Part shown: piece after piece, positions 62,945-64,000 of the stretch
How the letters are laid out: every line of letters starts with the position of its first letter
Numbering within the stretch: the stretch's first letter is position 1
Source of the DNA: Sphaerisporangium rubeum
GTDB taxonomy: Bacteria; Actinomycetota; Actinomycetes; Streptosporangiales; Streptosporangiaceae
NCBI RefSeq assembly: GCF_014207705.1
Contig: NZ_JACHIU010000001.1
Coordinates: forward strand, 4,580,501 to 4,644,500
Reading direction: 5' to 3'
Length of the DNA: 64,000 nucleotides
Notes under the pieces: model-generated
Seen by the model: only the letters and a program-made list of their open reading frames with translations
Told to the model about the DNA's origin: nothing
Databases searched by the model: none
Program-made: the position numbers and the translations under genes

Positions 62945-63915
62945 AGGGAGCTCTCCTCCAGGTCGATACGGTGCCGGGGTCCGGCCCCGGGTGGTCGCTG
63001 GGCCAGGCCGACGGCGTCGGCCAGCCGCTCGAAGCCGCGCTCCTTGAGCAGGTCCTCAAGCTCCCGCAGGATGCGCAGGCACGCGTAGGGGTCGTGGAAC
63101 AGCGCGGTGCCGACAGAGACGACGCAGGCCCCCGCCAGGATGAGCTCCAGCGCGTCCCTGCCGCTGAACACGCCTCCCATGCCGACGATCGGCACACCGG
63201 GCAGCGCGGCGTGCACCTGCCACAGGCAGCGCACCGCCAGGGGCCGCACGGCCGGCCCCGACAGGCCGCCGGTGCCTGCGGCGAGCGCGGGACGCATGGT
63301 GTCGACGTCGATGCTCATGCCGAGCGGCGTGTTGATCATCGCGAGCGCGTCGGCGCCGCCGTCCACGCAGGCGCGTGCGACGGCCACGATGTCGGCGGCG
63401 TCGGGGGCCAGCTTGGCCACCACCGGCACGTCGTAGCGCATGGTGGCGCGCACCGAGGAGACGACCTCGGCGGCGGCGGCCGGGTCGCGCGCGAAGACCC
63501 GGCCGAGGTCCTCGACGTTGGGGCACGACAGGTTGACCTCGACGGCCGTCACCCCCGGCGCGTCGGCGAGCCTGCGGGCCAGCGCGGTGTACTCGGCGAC
63601 GCTGCCGCCCCCGATCGACACCACGGCCCGCGCGCCGCGGTCGACCAGGCGCGGCAGTTCGCGTTCCAGGAACACGTCCACGCCTGGCCCCTGGAGGCCC
63701 ACGGCGTTCAGCAGGCCCGACGGGGTCTCGGCCATGCGGGGGGTCGGCCGTCCGGCCCTCGGCGCCATGGTGATGGACCGGGTGACGAACGCGCCGAGAC
63801 GTGACAGATCGACGAACTGGGAGAGCTCGTCGCCGGAGGCGGCGCACCCGGCGGCCGTGGTGATCGGGTTGGCCAGTTCGACGTGCGCGAGGTAGGTCCG
63901 CATGTCAACTGACAT
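62941..63915 (-). CDS. pyrD: Dihydroorotate dehydrogenase B catalytic subunit
   Basis: 324 residues from ATG 63915. Class 1B FMN enzyme that works with the PyrK electron-transfer subunit. ANPITTAAGCAASGDELSQF, PRMAETPSGLLNAVGLQGPG, VEVNLSCPNVEDLG (catalytic Cys in the NLSCPN stretch), VVAKLAPDAADI, and GMGGVFSGRDALELILAGA. Alternative in-frame starts are GTG 63930, which has AGGAAGG just upstream, and ATG 63903, which abuts the pyrK stop. Part of a pyrK-pyrD-pyrF series. Confidence 0.94.
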   Translation of the reverse strand: MSVDMRTYLAHVELANPITTAAGCAASGDELSQFVDLSRLGAFVTRSITMAPRAGRPTPRMAETPSGLLNAVGLQGPGVDVFLERELPRLVDRGARAVVSIGGGSVAEYTALARRLADAPGVTAVEVNLSCPNVEDLGRVFARDPAAAAEVVSSVRATMRYDVPVVAKLAPDAADIVAVARACVDGGADALAMINTPLGMSIDVDTMRPALAAGTGGLSGPAVRPLAVRCLWQVHAALPGVPIVGMGGVFSGRDALELILAGACVVSVGTALFHDPYACLRILRELEDLLKERGFERLADAVGLAQRPPGAGPRHRIDLEESSL

Positions 63916-64000
63916 TTCGGGTGTGAGCACCCCCTTCCTGTGCTCGTCCCCCAGGCGCACCCAGGGCGTCGAACGGGATGGTGCCGATGTCCTCGAACCG
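63905..64000 (-). CDS. C-terminal end of a gene upstream of pyrD, probably pyrK
   Basis: Only 31 codons and the stop are in the window (RFEDIGTIPFDALGAPGG onward). The first 13 codons have GC-rich third positions typical of coding in this genome. Position directly upstream of a class 1B pyrD makes the electron-transfer subunit PyrK the likely identity, but no PyrK motif is visible in so short a piece. It overlaps the pyrD start. Confidence 0.6.
   Translation of the reverse strand, partial: RFEDIGTIPFDALGAPGGRAQEGGAHTRNVS

Noticed and set aside
1-64000. Insertion sequences, prophage, CRISPR arrays, tRNA or rRNA genes
   Set aside because: No transposase or integrase motifs, no regularly spaced direct repeats beyond the 33-bp triple, and no tRNA-like cloverleaf or CCA-adjacent sequence was noticed.

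Overview
The window is chromosomal DNA of a very GC-rich actinomycete. Supporting signs are GTG and TTG starts, GC-saturated third codon positions, SepF, the actinobacterial IHF-like protein mIHF, a MurE with the meso-diaminopimelate DNPR motif, a DUF3040 membrane protein, F420-type LLM oxidoreductase and a helicase-dead PriA. The combination of blocks resembles Streptosporangiales (Streptosporangium or Nonomuraea type); that placement is inference. I see no tRNA, rRNA, insertion sequence, CRISPR array or prophage.

Positions 1-17,800 (minus strand) hold the division and cell wall (dcw) cluster, read right to left: mraZ, rsmH, ftsL, ftsI, murE, murF, mraY, murD, ftsW, murG, murC, ftsQ, then ftsZ behind its own palindromic control region, yggS and sepF. 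Eight of the junctions are 4-bp start/stop overlaps, so the cluster looks translationally coupled. The mraZ promoter carries four direct repeats with a 10-bp period (MraZ boxes). Two more box pairs face the divergent moxR-DUF58-transglutaminase operon at 18,260-23,048, which ends in a 21-bp perfect hairpin.

Positions 23,200-30,600 hold a DUF3040 protein, an SOS-controlled dinB with a probable leaderless mRNA, a methyltransferase, efp-nusB, a Xaa-Pro peptidase, and an EmrB-type efflux pump divergent from its TetR regulator, with a palindrome filling the promoter spacer.

Positions 30,569-35,467 hold a molybdenum-hydroxylase maturation set (coxD-like MoxR, coxE-like VWA, xdhC, mocA-like) plus an LLM oxidoreductase, without any hydroxylase structural genes. 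Positions 35,677-39,800 hold a small orphan gene, a PH-domain membrane protein and a ribE-ribM-ribBA-ribH operon under an FMN riboswitch. Positions 40,211-46,300 hold a dipeptide/oligopeptide ABC transporter operon in the order permease C, lipoprotein, permease B, ATPase D, ATPase F.

Positions 46,392-64,000 (minus strand) carry a housekeeping block: pyrK (end only), pyrD, pyrF, mihF, gmk, rpoZ, coaBC, a small unknown gene, metK, priA, two paralogous unknown proteins, def, fmt, rsmB, a cupin and rpe.

Recurring non-coding features are six start codons preceded at exactly -12 to -7 by a TANNNT hexamer (leaderless candidates), imperfect duplications of the 3' ends of fmt and rpe, a 33-bp triple repeat, and a shared hairpin stem in the metK terminator and behind the FMN riboswitch. 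All coordinates and motifs were read by eye; no database search was run.
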